Source: Carnegiea gigantea
Lineage: Eukaryota > Streptophyta > Magnoliopsida > Caryophyllales > Cactaceae
Assembly (NCBI GenBank): GCA_029747015.1
Contig: JAKOGI010000340.1
Coordinates: 264,001-328,000, forward strand
Length of the DNA stretch: 64,000 nt
Direction of reading: 5' to 3'
Shown here: positions 24,951 through 36,154 of the stretch, piece by piece
Layout of the letters: each line of letters starts with the position of its first letter
Position numbering within the stretch: the first letter of the stretch is position 1
Made by a program: the position numbers and the translations under genes
Notes under the pieces: generated by a model
Databases searched by the model: none
What the model saw: only the letters and a program-made list of their open reading frames with translations
Told to the model about the DNA's origin: nothing

Positions 24951-25487
24951 TAGACCCGTCAAATGGGTCATTCAGGTTGGGTACGGGTTGGGTCTTAGTT
25001 CAGTTTGGATCACTTTCAGATCAACTATGTTCAGATTGGATTCGGGTTCGGCTCGGGTGAAGTTCGGGTTTGGGTCACTTTCGGGTCAACCATGTTCGGG
25101 TCGAGTTCGATTCAGTTTGGGTGAAATTTAGGTTCGGGTCACTTACGGGTACTATGTTTGGGTCGGTACGGGCTCGGTTCGGGTGGAGTTTGGGCTAGGT
25201 TTGTTTCGGGTTGTCTACAGTAGCCCAGTTCGAATTAAGTATGGGTCAAATGTAATTTGGGCGGGGTGGGATTCAGTTCAACATTTGGGTTAATATCGGA
25301 TCAGGTGTAAATCGAATAGGGTCTAAATCAAGTTGGGTTAATTTCAAATCATTGTATATTTTCAATGTAACCATATTTAGTTCTTTACTCTTAACTTATA
25401 TTTAAAAGATAAAAACCATTTAATTAGACAAACCTATTTATTCTAGATTTCTCTTTTAATTCATACGTTAATGATTAATTGATTATG

Positions 25488-25522
<35 letters not shown>

Positions 25523-25616
25523 ATATATATATAATATTACACACACACACACACCACACACACACACATACATATACATATACATGCATACATGGAACAT
25601 ACATACATATAATATA

Positions 25617-25647
<31 letters not shown>

Positions 25648-27071
25648 GATATATATATATATATATAATATATATATATATAAAATGGAAAATTATATGG
25701 GGTCAGTTCTAAAATTACTAAGAAAGTTCATAAATTACAAATACAAGTATACAACTCATCCCTAACCCTATATCAAATATCCTGTGCAATTATCCAAAGG
25801 ATTATGTGTCATTAAGCCAAATTTTAATCATTTCAATTGGGTTCATACGATGACAAAATAAATGGACCAACCTAACGCAAATTATTTGTCAATGGTCTTC
25901 TTTATGAGCCCTAATACCAAAACATACCTTGACAAATGGAAAAAAAGAAAAAAAGAAAGAGGATAACAAAATTTTTATTTAGACCCTGGTATTGGTTTAT
26001 AACTTCACATTTGTCATATTTGGAGTTGGTAAATAGAAACAGGTTGGTTCAAGTCGATATTTTTAGTAATCGAATCAATGTTCTTTGATAACTCATTAAG
26101 TGATCATACATCATTATTCAAACATTTGTCTTTCTGAGATTAATAACTTGATCTGCATTTGCTCAATAAGTCAAAACTAAAAAGCAACGACAATATATGA
26201 GTATGTGTCAATTAGCATTACATTTATGTAATTATGAATGCTCGTTATCAAAACTCGAGCCTTGGAATTTCATTGTCTAAAATTCAAATGAGTCACATTA
26301 TTATGATATCATATGTAATGATACATTCTTGAATATGATTTTGTAGAATTAAACATGTTATGAAGATTATTTAGAATCGTAAATCAGTAATGCGGAATTT
26401 TTGACAGTAGTCACAAAATGATATTATAAATTTACAATCATAGCGTGCATTGCAGTAAGTCATTAAGTAGATCAAATAGTAAAATATGATAACTAGATCC
26501 TAATAAGTTTAATAAATTGTTAATTATACTTATCTTTTCTTGATTCCTATTGTGACAAAATATTTTTTTCTCTTATATTTTTATTACATATCAATCAAAT
26601 TAAAAACTTAAAACTATCAACGATTTTATTTTTTCCTCTTAAATTTTTAATTGATTTTATTTCTAAAAATTCCTTCTTAAGTTGTTTTTCTTTTCCCACC
26701 TAAACTCAACAAATTGCGTTTGAAAAATTCAATATTTTCCCCAAAAGAGAAAAGATTAAAACCCAAAAAAAATTTCCTACTTATTCGAGTAAAATTGAGT
26801 CGGGTAAAAATCGGATCGGTTTTAAATCGGGTACGGTTCGGTTTGAGTTCGGGTTTTTTGATTCACTTCGGGTCGGGTTACTATGGATCGGGTTTGAGTT
26901 AGGTCGGGTCATTTCGGATCACACTATAATTCGGGTTTTGTTCAGTTCTGGATCAGTCTACTTCGGGTGTTCGGGTTCAAATCGGTTCATCCCATTTCGG
27001 GTGTCGGTTCGGGTATGAATTCGGGTCGTTCGGTTTGGGTTTCGGATCTTGGGTTAGTTTTGCCAGGTCTA
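24951..27071. mobile_element. Non-autonomous hAT-like element with G-rich subterminal repeats
   Basis: The left end TAGACCCGTCAAA and the complement of the right end, TAGACCTGGCAAA, match at 11 of 13 positions. Flanking 8-mers TTTAGCTC (24943-24950) and TCTATCTC (27072-27079) agree at 6 of 8, consistent with an aged TSD. Both ends carry many GGGTCGGGTTCGGGT-like repeats (24955-25330 and 26795-27055). No transposase frame is present. The interior includes a microsatellite cluster. Confidence 0.6.
25485..25682. repeat. Compound TA / CA microsatellite
   Basis: TA runs at about 25489-25530 and 25610-25682 flank a CA run at 25539-25570 with CATA interruptions. It lies inside the hAT-like element. 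Confidence 0.95.
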
Positions 27072-27089
27072 TCTATCTCTCTTGATAAA

Positions 27090-28250
27090 AAGTAGGATGG
27101 GGAGTCCCTCTACGAGGCATGAGAGAGGTTCAAAGACCTCCAATGACAGTGCCCCCATCACGGAGTTCCTGACTGGCTCCTAATCCAAACCTTCTACAAT
27201 GGGTTGGAGCGGTCAGTGAAAATTTCTGTCGATGTCACAGCGGGGAGTGCTCTCATGGACAAGTCTATTGAAGCAGCGAAGGTATTGTTAGAAGATATGG
27301 CTTCCAACAATTATCACTGGTCGAATGAGAGAGCCACCCCCAAGAGGGGCGGTGGCAGACACAAGGTGGATGCCGTGACACTCCTGGCCAGCAGGCTGGA
27401 CGCCCTAGCACAGCGATTGGATAGAGTGGCTATCCCATCAGTCACTTTTGCGGGGTCATCAATGGCGGCCTATGCGTATTGTGAGGCTTGTGGTGTACAA
27501 GGTCATACCTCCGTTGATTGTTATAGTGCTCCTCCTAGCATTGAATAGGTCAACGCTTTCCATAGTTACATCCCTCCACCACAAAAAAACCCCCACCCCA
27601 TCACCTATAGCTGGAAGAGTCACTCAAATCCTCTTTACAAGAACCCCAACCCTCACCCCCAGAGTTCTGTCCAGCCACCTCATTTCCACAACAGAGCTCC
27701 TTACAATCCAACCCCTCCTCCTCCTCCTGAACCCAAGTCCCACCTAGAGAGTCTCATAGAGTGCTTCATAGCGACCCAAACTAAGACCAATGAGACTCTT
27801 AGTGAGTCAATCAACCTACTGACCTCTAGGGTCGATGCTATGGCTGCCCATCAGAAGACAATGGACACACAGATCGTCCAATAGGTGAGCCACCTCTCCC
27901 GACCTCAGGGGCATCTGCCAGGCCAGCCCGAGACTAACCCCCGAGGTCACGCCAATGCCATCTCCACGATAGGAGAGGGGTTAGAGAAGAGCCCGGTGAT
28001 AGTTTTCCATGGGGTAGTTTCAGTTCCTGATTCTGTAGGAACAGAGGGGAGGAAGAAAGAAGAGAATCTGAGTTCTGCTAGGGACCCTAGTCCTCCACCT
28101 TCCGCTCGTACTTTCCAGCCCTTAGTGCCTTCCCCTTTCAGAGACTGGCATGGTCCAAGCTATCTCAACTTGAACCTAGATTCGTGCGATTTCTGGATAC
28201 TTTACGCCGAATCTATGTCAGTAGCCCCTTTCTGAAAGCTCTCAAGGACG
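27090..28250 (+). pseudogene. Athila-like Gag, C-terminal part (broken)
   Basis: Frames recognisable in order: GESLYEA-stop-ERFKDL (27101-27140), WLLIQTFYNGLERSVKI (27174-27230), then LMDKSIEAAKVLLEDMASNN, the typical end of a plant Ty3 Gag capsid. A Lys/Arg-rich patch and a CCHC knuckle CEACGVQGHTSVDC at about 27480-27521 follow. Beyond the stop at 27548 comes a proline-rich linker with HLESLIECFIATQTKTNE, then GHLPGQPETNPRGHANAI (27910-27960), the Gag-protease spacer seen in Athila elements. Several stops and frame changes break it. Role: RNA packaging and particle formation. Confidence 0.75.
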
Positions 28251-28319
28251 CACCTGCCCATTTGAAGTTTTTAAGAGAGCTCCTGTCCAAGAAGGGAGAA
28301 CATAGGGATGCTTAAATGG

Positions 28320-29077
28320 CTCCCATTGGCGAGTCCTGTAGTGCGCTCTTACAGAGCCGGCCGCCATCAAAACTACAGGATCTTGGTAGTTTCTCTACCC
28401 CATGTTGTATAGGGGATATGGAGATTGAGAGAGCCCTTTGTGATCTGAGCGCCAGCGTAAGCCTCATGCCGCTCTCTCTCTGCAAGAGGCTGTAACTACG
28501 GGACCTCATGCCCACTAGCATGACTATTCAGCTAGCAGATTGCTTTACCAGGCAGCCAGTTGGGATTCTGGAGGATGTCCCAATCCAGGTGGGTAAGTTC
28601 CTCATCCCCTATGATTTCATCATTCTTTACATGGATGAGGACTTTCCAACCCCACTCATCTTAGGTCGGCCATTCCTTGCGACTGTCGGGGCGGTGATTA
28701 ATGTGCCGACTGGCACCATGTCCTTCACTATATGTGGGAAGAGGGTGGATTTTAGTTTCCCTCCTCCCTCACTGCCTTCAGCGCCTATCCTCCCTTCACG
28801 TTCTGAGGCCTCTATCCCTATTTCCCCCTTCGATGCTGTTTCTGGGGTTGAGATATTTGATGAAAATGGGGGATCTCACATACTGCTTAGAGGTTCTTCT
28901 ACTTTTTCTGCGGCGGTCCCAATTTGTTTCGTGACCACTTCTGCTTGTACTGGAGAGGTAGAGGATCCTACTTCACATTTCTACACTCCCCCAGGCCACC
29001 TCCCGTGTTATTACCGTCTACTACTTAGAGGTAAGGGTCAAGCTAAGGACCTTAAACAAGCGCTTCTTGTGAGGTAA
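28320..29077 (+). pseudogene. Retropepsin-like protease domain, Athila-like (broken)
   Basis: Aspartic protease that would cleave the Gag-Pol polyprotein. The catalytic loop reads CDLSASVSLMPLSL (28440-28482), where the usual form is D-[LST]-G-A-S; the Gly is Ser here. A stop follows (KRL-stop-LRDLMPTSM), then an open frame 28508-29077 with GILEDVPIQVGKF, YMDEDFPTPLILGRPFLAT (the flap and ILGRPFL signature) and INVPTGTMSF. The following 100 residues are low-complexity, rich in Pro and Ser. The altered catalytic loop and the stop make activity unlikely. Confidence 0.75.
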
Positions 29078-31024
29078 ACCGAAGCATTTACCTGCTTTCA
29101 AAAAAAAAAAAAACCAAAAGGTATGTTTTTTTTTTTTTTGGTTTTCCCGCCCACCCACCCTTTTTCCCCCTAGGTGCTATTGGTTCTCCCTTTCCCTTGG
29201 CTTTCTCTATCTCCTTTTCATTGAGGACAATGACAATCTCAAGCATGGAGGGGTGAGCTTGTCGCTCTTTGGGTGAAACTGTGGATTTTAGGGTTAGGTC
29301 GGTTAACGTCACTTGTATTCGCATCATATAGATAGGACTTTATATAGTTTCACTATGTTGTTCTTACATTTTTCGTTTATTAGAGCATGTAGTTTAGAGC
29401 ATATATGTTAGATTTTGTATCACAAAAGGAGAAGTGATCGAGTTGGGCGTCCTTAAAATTTCCAGGTACTACTTTTTGCCCTTCTCTTCGTTTCTCCTTA
29501 TATCCTTTACTGTGTTCTTAGTTAGATTTATTACTTTTGAATAAATGTGTGCGAAAACCCCTCTTATAAAGAGAACACAAGGGGTGATGATTGATTAATC
29601 TGGTGGAGTTGTGTGTTAAAATGTGGCCTGTTATGGTGCGAACTCTTGTAAAATTGTGTTCTAACATTGACATCTGTATTTTTCCTGCCCTATGTTGTAT
29701 GTCATATTGCCTTTGAGATTCATGTAACTTGGCTTGACTGACCTTGATAAGTGGGGCATACCTTGGAGTAAGTTGTTACACGGTGGTAGGCTTACCTGCG
29801 AGACTTTGAGCCTAATGACTATTCATTGCATATAGTCTCGTACTTTCCTTCATGTGTGACTCATCCAGGATTGCATCTCTAGAACTCGGTCTTGTTCTCT
29901 TTGAAATCGCATTTAGCATGTGCATGCATTAATATGATTGAGGTAATTTTTGTTCTATTTAGCCACATGAGCCAAAAAGCCACCCATTAATATGTACTAC
30001 CCTCTTTGCTAGCCCTTTGTGCCTTTCCCCTTGTCGTTGTTGTTGCCCCCTACACACTACACACTTGGCCTATCGATATTCTCCATATCCTTGTCAATGT
30101 CTAGTGGAGCAATACTTCCATGTTGCATTGGGTATGCTTCAAAGGCTATTTCACCTTGGGGTTATTAGTGGCTCGTTTGGGGGGGGGATTCATGATTTGA
30201 GTTTGTGTTTCCTATGCCATTCACACGCCTTTCTCCTTTCAAAGAAAGAAATAAAAATGATGACAAAAGAGGAAGCAATGAAAAAAAAAGAAAAGAAAAA
30301 CGAAAGGAAAAAGAAAAGAAAGAAATAAAAAAGTTGTGAATGAAGTGATTAGCATGAGGGTAATGCGATAAGATTGCTTAACTCCTCCCTTGAGGTGTTT
30401 GTAGGGTTTGTTGCTCAATTTTCAATTGCGGTGTGAAGTTATTGTCCCAAAATTAGTTGTGGAAGTGTTTTTTGCTCCCTAGTCTTTTGACTACTAGATC
30501 CACTCTTTTTAAATTTATTCCACTTCTCACCCTTTACCTTTGGCCCCATTACATCCTTTCTACAAGCCCTCATGATTAGCATATTGCACCTTGCATTAGG
30601 TGGTGGAGAATCAAGAAATCTACCAAGCTTATGGTAGTTTGCTTGATTGGATAGAGTATTGAGTGCACCTTTATTACATATTCCAAACACATTGAGGGGA
30701 GTATTACACTTTATCTTAAAAGTAAGGTTCTACTGGTCCCGCTTACTCACCACTTATTTAGGAAGGTCTTGTCTTGCTATGTGCTTCAATATTGGGGTGA
30801 TTGATGTATTGCATTTGAATAGGATGATTTATGAATGGTAATGCATGAGTCTTGTTTAGTATGTTTCACACTTTAACTAGGCCACCTCTAATGCATTGTT
30901 TATCTTGGATTATGGATTGTTCATCTCTTGCCTGAGGAGGAGCATGGACAGAGGTTTATCTCCCCTTTCAGTGTTTCATGAGCTAGTCTTGCTTGGGGAT
31001 AAGCAAGAGATAAGCATGAGGGAG
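29078..31024 (+). other. Gene-free internal region of the Athila-like remnant
   Basis: About 1.95 kb. It contains A and T runs (29100-29140), a purine-rich AAAGAAA stretch (30235-30330) and no coding region I can support. It ends with GATAAGCATGAGGGAG, a likely polypurine tract just before the LTR. The polymerase region has been deleted or was never present. Confidence 0.5.
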
Positions 31025-31548
31025 TGATGAACCTCTCTTTTGACCTCATTTTAGCCCCTAATCGATCCCTTCTCTCAGAGTTTTCATGTTCAATCTTACT
31101 AAGAGAAGGGTCGAATTAGCCTCTTTTAGTGTAAATTGTGCTTATATTACGACGTTTCGTGTTTTTAGGAGTTTTTGCTGGAAAAACAAAAAGATATGCT
31201 AGTATTGGTAGGAAGGAGGACTAAGGGAATGCGTTTCAAGGCAGAAGAGAGGTCAGGATGTGGCCAGGAGAATGGCACGGGAGCACCATGCCATGCAAAA
31301 CACCTGTGTCAAGCACACAACGTCAGAAGAACAGGGCAGAGAAACAGCACAAGGTGGCCGTGCCACCCCTGTGGCGGCCGCCTTTAAGATTCGATCGCAG
31401 GTTATGTTTGGAGGGAGTTTTTTAGTGTACGCTTAGTTATTTGTTTAGTTTTCTCTCTAAAGTTTCTTTCCTATAGCTTTGCTTAGATGATTTTAGGACT
31501 TCATTGATTATATTTTTGGATCTCATTATTGGATTGAAGATTACTCCG
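31025..31548 (+). repeat. 3' LTR start of the Athila-like remnant (truncated)
   Basis: Begins TGATGAACCTC directly after the purine-rich tract. No CA end is reached before the sequence changes to copia reverse transcriptase at 31549. There is no second LTR in the window to compare. Confidence 0.5.
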
Positions 31549-32500
31549 CTTTAATTTATACCAAGGACATCATCTCCTGTAATCAGTAAGTCATCAACAT
31601 ACACTAAAACATAGACACATTTTCCATGATCTTGTTTGATAAACAAAGAGTAATCGCTCTTTGATTGGATAAAGACCCTGTTAACCAGAAACTTAGAAAG
31701 CTCCATATTCCATTGTCTGGAAGCTTGGTTCAAACCATAGAGGGATTTTTGTAGTTTACAAACTTGCCCTGGCTGTGCAAGGGAATATCCTTCAGGTGGT
31801 AACATGTAGACTTCTTCTTCTAAAAAACCATGAAGGAAGGCATTGTTGATGTCAAGTTGGTGAAGATCCCAGTTTATAGCAGCAGGTAAAGCAATGAATA
31901 CCCTCACAGTAGTAATCTTGGCTACAGGTGAGAAGGTATGTTTGTAATCTTTATCTTTAACTTGCTCAAAACCTCTGATAACGAGTCTGGCTTTGTGCTT
32001 TTCAATGGAACCATCAGCTTTATACTTGGTTTTATAAACCCATTTGGAGCTGAGAGCCGTTTTTCCAGGGGGCAAAGAGGTAAGTAGCCAGGTGTCATTT
32101 TGATGTAAGGCATGGAGTTCCTGTTCCATTGCCATTACCCATTCTAGGTGTTGCTTAGCTTGTGCATAGCAATGAGGTTTAGCATTATTCAACACAGAGA
32201 CAAGGGAGGCCACATAATTGCTGGATAAGTGTGCTAAATCATGGGCTTGAAACAAGGGATAGGTGGTGGTTGTCAGTGAGTGAGATAGGGATGTGGTTGG
32301 GGTATTAGACACCACAGCCGCTGGTATGGACTTAGTGGTTGGACAAATGAAATCTTGTAGCCAGACAGGTGCTTGCTTAGTTCTGCATGATCGTCTAGGT
32401 GCATGAATAGCATTTGGTGCAGAATCCAAATTTTCAGGAGTGGGAGATTAAGTTGAGGAGAGAGGAATGGTACTTGAATGATTAGAAGAGCTAAGAGAAT
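31549..32500 (-). pseudogene. Copia reverse transcriptase of C1 (C-terminus lost)
   Basis: RNA-dependent DNA polymerase fragment. Seen: WVMAMEQELHALHQNDTW, KWVYKTKYKADGSIEKHKAR, FSPVAKITTVRVFIAL, then the QLDINNAFLHG block with the first catalytic Asp. SLYGLNQASRQWN follows, and finally YVDDLLITGDD at about 31590-31557 with the paired catalytic Asp residues. The domain stops about ten residues after this motif, at the junction with the Athila-like LTR. The open frame from 32429 has no stop up to the truncation. A upstream frame in another phase (32503-32273) marks a frameshift near the start of the domain. Confidence 0.85.
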
Positions 32501-32539
32501 CACTAGAAGGTGAAGACGAAGAGGGTGAAAAAGAATTGG

Positions 32540-33360
32540 AATGACCAGCGTTGTCAGTAGTAAGAGAAGAGGTATATGTCTCTGCTATGAAAAATCTTTT
32601 TAGTGGCTAAATCATAAAGTTTGTAACCTTTGATGCCAAATGAATAACCAAGTAGCACTGATTGGTGAGCTCGAGGCTCAAATTTATCTGTCTCCCCCAC
32701 AATGGCTGCATAGCAAAGGCAGCCAATGGCTCTTAATTCTTCATAATTTGGGTTTTGGCCATGGAGAATTTCAAAAGGGCTTTTCCAAGACAGGTTCTCC
32801 ATAGGTAATTTGTTAATAATATGAGTTGCAGAAAGCACACACTCTCCCCAAAAAGTTTTTGGAAATCCAGCTTGCAATCTTAAAGCTCTGACTGTATCTC
32901 GCAAGTGCCTATGTTTTCTTTCTGCTACCCCATTTTGCTGGGGGGTCTTAACCACACTCTTTTGGTGCAATATTCCTTTTTCAGTAAAAAAAATTACCAC
33001 AAGTGGCATTGATAAATTCAGTGCCATTATCACTTCTGATCATGGAAATTTTGGTTGAAAACTGGGTTTCAATCATACTGTAACACTATAGAAAAGCAGA
33101 GGACACTTTTTCCTTATTTTGCAATAGGTATGTCCATGTAGATCTACTAAAATCATCTACCATGGTGAGAAAATATTTGGCACCAGTGATATTTGCAACC
33201 CTACAAGGACCCCATAAGTCCATGTGTATGAGTTGAAAACAATGAGTAGTGTGAATAGAACTTTTATCAAAAGGTAGTCTAGCAAATTTTGCTAGTATAC
33301 GTGTTTCGCAAAAAAAAGAATCTGATACAAGCTGTTGACAAGTAGGTATGTGTTTCATTT
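32540..33360 (-). pseudogene. Copia integrase of C1 (frameshifted)
   Basis: Inserts element cDNA into host DNA. The frame at 33358-33086 carries the end of the zinc-binding region (one Cys left in CETRILAKFARLPF) and LIHMDLWGP with the first catalytic Asp. IRSDNGTEFINA near 33045-33005 gives the second Asp in another phase. The frame from 33033 carries KTPQQNGVAERKHRHLRD with the catalytic Glu, then FWGECVLSATHIINKLP and the C-terminal LLGYSFGIKGYKLYDL. A stop near 33083 and phase changes break it. Confidence 0.85.
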
Positions 33361-34021
33361 TTGAGACAGAAGCATGACCAAGCCTTGCATATAAAACGTC
33401 AAGGGGTTGCTTATTACAGTAAGACTTGTTGGAAGTGAAGAAATGAGACTAGGCTTGTCTGAGTAGGTAGAATTCCTTGCTGATGAAGATCTACACCTAG
33501 AAGCATCAGGTGAACTAAGAGACTTGTTAGCTATTGTAAGCTTTAACTGGTAAAGTCCATTAGCTTTAAACCCTGTGTCCATGACCAGCTTAGTGGTAAG
33601 GTCCTGAAAATGGCATTTGTCAGGGGAAAAAAATGGCACAAAGGGGGTAATCGTTGAGTAATTTGTGGATTGACAGTGAATGAAATTTGAACTCTGGCAC
33701 AAAAAGGACTTCATGGAGGGTGATGTGTTTATTCAAGGGTATTTGGCTAAATTTTGTAATTTTCTTTAAGGTTCCATCAGGTAGAGTGACATAAACAGGT
33801 GTAGGTAGCAGTTTTGTGGAAGTAAAGGGGGTCGAATCATGTGTCATGTGGTCTGATGCCCCTGTGTCTATGATCCATGAACCTAAATCATTACTAAGTA
33901 CAGCATTGCAAGCACTTGAAGGAGAGCTAATGGAAACAGAAGCTTTACCTGCAAAATGAGCAAAAGCATTCATAGTGTCTGAATGTTGATTAACTCCTTT
34001 CCCTTTCATGACTTTCATCAT
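33361..34021 (-). pseudogene. Copia protease and GAG pre-integrase region of C1
   Basis: The protease active site SWIIDTGASDHMTHD is in the frame 34021-33620, at about 33870-33830. LPDGTLKKI and HEVLFVPEFKFHSLSI follow, the usual core of the copia protease. After a phase change the frame 33714-33355 reads FFSPDKCHFQDLTTKLVMD and ANGLYQLKL, which leads into the pre-integrase region. Shifts near 33650 and 33420 break the polyprotein. Confidence 0.8.
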
Positions 34022-34057
34022 TTCCTGTGCTAAGGCCCGTATAAGATCATCATCAAA

Positions 34058-35092
34058 CTAAGGTTTGGAACCTCCATCTTGAATCTCATCTAGGGGAGAA
34101 TGTGGAAATTGCTGTTGCAGATTAGTGGTAGAGACATTAGCAACAACTCTTTGTGGTTTTCTGTCCTTTGACCCATCTCTAGGACCTTCATACCAGCTTG
34201 GGTAACCAACTAATAGAAAACATTGGTCCTGTGTGTGTTCTGTCCTATGACAGTGATCACAGTACCTGTTGCTCCTAATTTTCTTGTTGCCTCTTTTTCC
34301 TTTTGGTGTGCCTCTGGCAAGGAGGCCACTAGCACTGTCACTATCTGATCCAAGTCTACTTACATGAGTAGCCATTTCATTGCCAGCATTGATGTGACTG
34401 GTAACTTGTTTCTGCTTTTCTACTCTAACAATCATAGAGTATGCTTTATTAAGGTCTGGAAGAGGATCCATCAAAAGAATCTGTCCCCTTATGGCATCAT
34501 ATTTGTCATTGAGATGCATCAAAAACTTGATCAGTTTTTGTCATTGAGCAAGAAGCATAGACTTTTTCATGGCAGTACATGTGTCTGGACACTTGCAGAT
34601 AGGTATTTCACTGAGATCTTGCAACTCATCCCAAAGTTTCTTTAATTTGGTGTAGTACACAGCTACACTATCTGTCCCTTGCTGTAACTCAGTGATTTCT
34701 TTCTCAATTTAAAACAATAATGGGCCATTACTTTGACCAAATCTATCAGTCAGTTCTTGCCATAGCTCTTTAGTAGAATTGGCATAAAGAAAGGCATCAG
34801 ATAGTTCAGGTACTACGGCGTTTAGCAACCAACTTACCACCATATTATCACATCTGATCCACTGAGGTAGCTTGGGAGAATCTAGATCAGGTCTGCTACA
34901 AGAACCATCAATGAATCCAAGTTTGGCTCTGGTGCTAAGAGCTATTTGTATAGATCGACTCCATGGCTAGAAATTGGCACCATTAAGCTTTGTATTTACC
35001 AATTGCAGACTTGGATGATCAGAACTTTGTAAAAGAAGGGGACCATAATTGTAATTCAACTGTGGTGAGTTACAGTCACTCACAACATCCAT
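34058..35092 (-). pseudogene. Copia Gag of C1 (several stops)
   Basis: ATG at 35092 (MDVVSDCNSPQLNYNYG). Landmarks of the plant copia Gag follow: SRSIQIALSTRAKLGFIDG, WELLNAV-type capsid helices, LWQELTDRFGQSNGP, and LNDKYDAIRGQILLMDPLP in the frame 34522-34058. A Lys/Arg-rich patch and the zinc knuckle CDHCHRTEHTQDQC (about 34265-34224) follow. In-frame stops occur after GANF, near the IEKEI segment and after LLAQ. Confidence 0.8.
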
Positions 35093-35291
35093 ACTTGTTG
35101 TCGCGATTGATGAGAATTGCAGGAACCTCGGTTTGGTTCAAGAATGTTAGCTAGATCATTTGGTGAAAACAAGCCAAAAAATCGAAGAAGAATGAATGTA
35201 ATCAATGCAAGAATGTGAGCTAGATCTGTTGATGGATCGAATCAACGAGATCGAGTATGAAGGAAGAAGGAAGAAGCTCAGAGTTTCTCCT

Positions 35292-35303
35292 GCTCTGATA
35301 CCA
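35292..35303 (-). other. Primer binding site of C1, tRNA-iMet type
   Basis: Minus strand TGGTATCAGAGC, complementary to the 3' end of initiator tRNA-Met, directly adjoining the LTR end. Confidence 0.9.
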
Positions 35304-35470
35304 TGTCAAGAGAAATGAAGATAACAGAGGAGAAGAAAAATATTTCATTGTTATAATATTGCTGTAGTCAATGTATGCTTACATACAGACTTGCAACTAA
35401 CTAATTAAATATCAAGAATGCTAATAACCATATTCTGTTATGGAACTAAATTTTGTTATGAGCCTTAACA
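35304..35470 (-). repeat. 5' LTR of C1 (167 bp)
   Basis: Minus strand starts TGTTAAGGCTC and ends CTCTTGACA next to the primer site. Short terminal inverted repeats (TGTTAAG / CTTGACA). The length fits short-LTR copia clades. Confidence 0.75.
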
Positions 35471-35627
35471 GTTTTAAAAGTTGTTTTTAAAAAATTAAAA
35501 CAATTAGTTTTTACGTTCATATTTTGTGCAAAACTTTCTATTAAATATCCTGTATAGATTTTGCTCGTTCGCCACTTACTTTTTCGTAAATAATTAGTAC
35601 AAATATTTACATAACCCTCTAGTTAAC

Positions 35628-35894
35628 AACTAATAGTTAACAACCACCAAGAGCTTGTGGTCAAGATGATACTAAGTGCTCTTACCACATGGGAGATATC
35701 GAATCTAATTTTGCACTGTTTCTGGTTGTGCGAAATTTAGGGGGGCACAACTAAGCCTCTCTAATATGGGTATTGTGAGCTTAGCTTATCTCCGCCTCGC
35801 TATCTGTATAAATTCGTCCTGCATGGAAGCGTAGTGAATTAGACGGTTTATTCTTCATTAGATACATTAAAAAAAAAAAAAACTAATAACTAAC
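35628..35894. repeat. Flanking direct repeats of the SINE candidate
   Basis: AACTAATAGTTAAC (35628-35641) and AACTAATAACTAAC (35881-35894), 12 of 14 identical. These would be the target-site duplications. Confidence 0.55.
35642..35880 (+). mobile_element. SINE candidate, tRNA-like head and poly(A) tail
   Basis: 239 bp. The head has GCTTGTGGTCAAGATG in the place of a pol III A box and ATATCGAATCT in the place of a B box (7 of 11 match to GGTTCGAATCC). The tail ends in about 13 A, immediately followed by the direct repeat of the left flank. It has no coding capacity. It could be another type of retroposed RNA, since the A-box match is weak. Confidence 0.5.
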
Positions 35895-36154
35895 TACTAT
35901 TTATCAAATTCTCCACAATCAATTGGTATCATGAAGGCTGAAGCCCAAAAAGTTCCACGAGTTGCCAGCAACCATAACACTAGGAAACTTCATGTAATCA
36001 AATCCTGGTGTTCACTGCATATAAGTCAAGTCATTGGGACGTTTTTGTTATTTCCCGATCAAAGACTCATAAGTCAAGTCAATTGCAATCTTAATCCTGA
36101 AGTAAATATAGATTTTAGTTTCGACGACTAAAAAGCTTGAAAAAGAAATGAAGG

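Larger units (their letters stand above)
27090..31548 (+). mobile_element. Athila-like Ty3 element remnant lacking RT, RNase H and integrase
   Basis: Plus-strand order: gag C-terminal half, zinc knuckle, proline-rich linker, retropepsin domain, about 1.95 kb without a gene, then the start of an LTR at 31025. There is no 5' LTR or primer site; the left end abuts the hAT-like element. No reverse transcriptase, RNase H or integrase is present. The 3' LTR is cut at 31548 by a copia fragment. The gag and protease sequence style matches the Athila lineage as I recall it. Confidence 0.75.
31549..35470 (-). mobile_element. Ty1/copia element C1, truncated within reverse transcriptase
   Basis: Minus-strand order: 5' LTR (35470-35304), primer site, gag, protease, GAG pre-integrase region, integrase, and reverse transcriptase ending just after the YVDD motif. 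The rest of RT, RNase H and the 3' LTR are missing, so no TSD can be tested. Integrase before RT identifies the copia order. The short LTR and conserved blocks fit the small plant copia lineages (Ale/Retrofit-like), but I am not sure of the clade. Confidence 0.85.

Noticed and set aside
24955..25330. Telomeric or satellite G-rich repeat
   Set aside because: GGGTCGGGTT-type units are irregular and paired with a similar block at 26795-27055 inside inverted termini. They fit hAT subterminal repeats.
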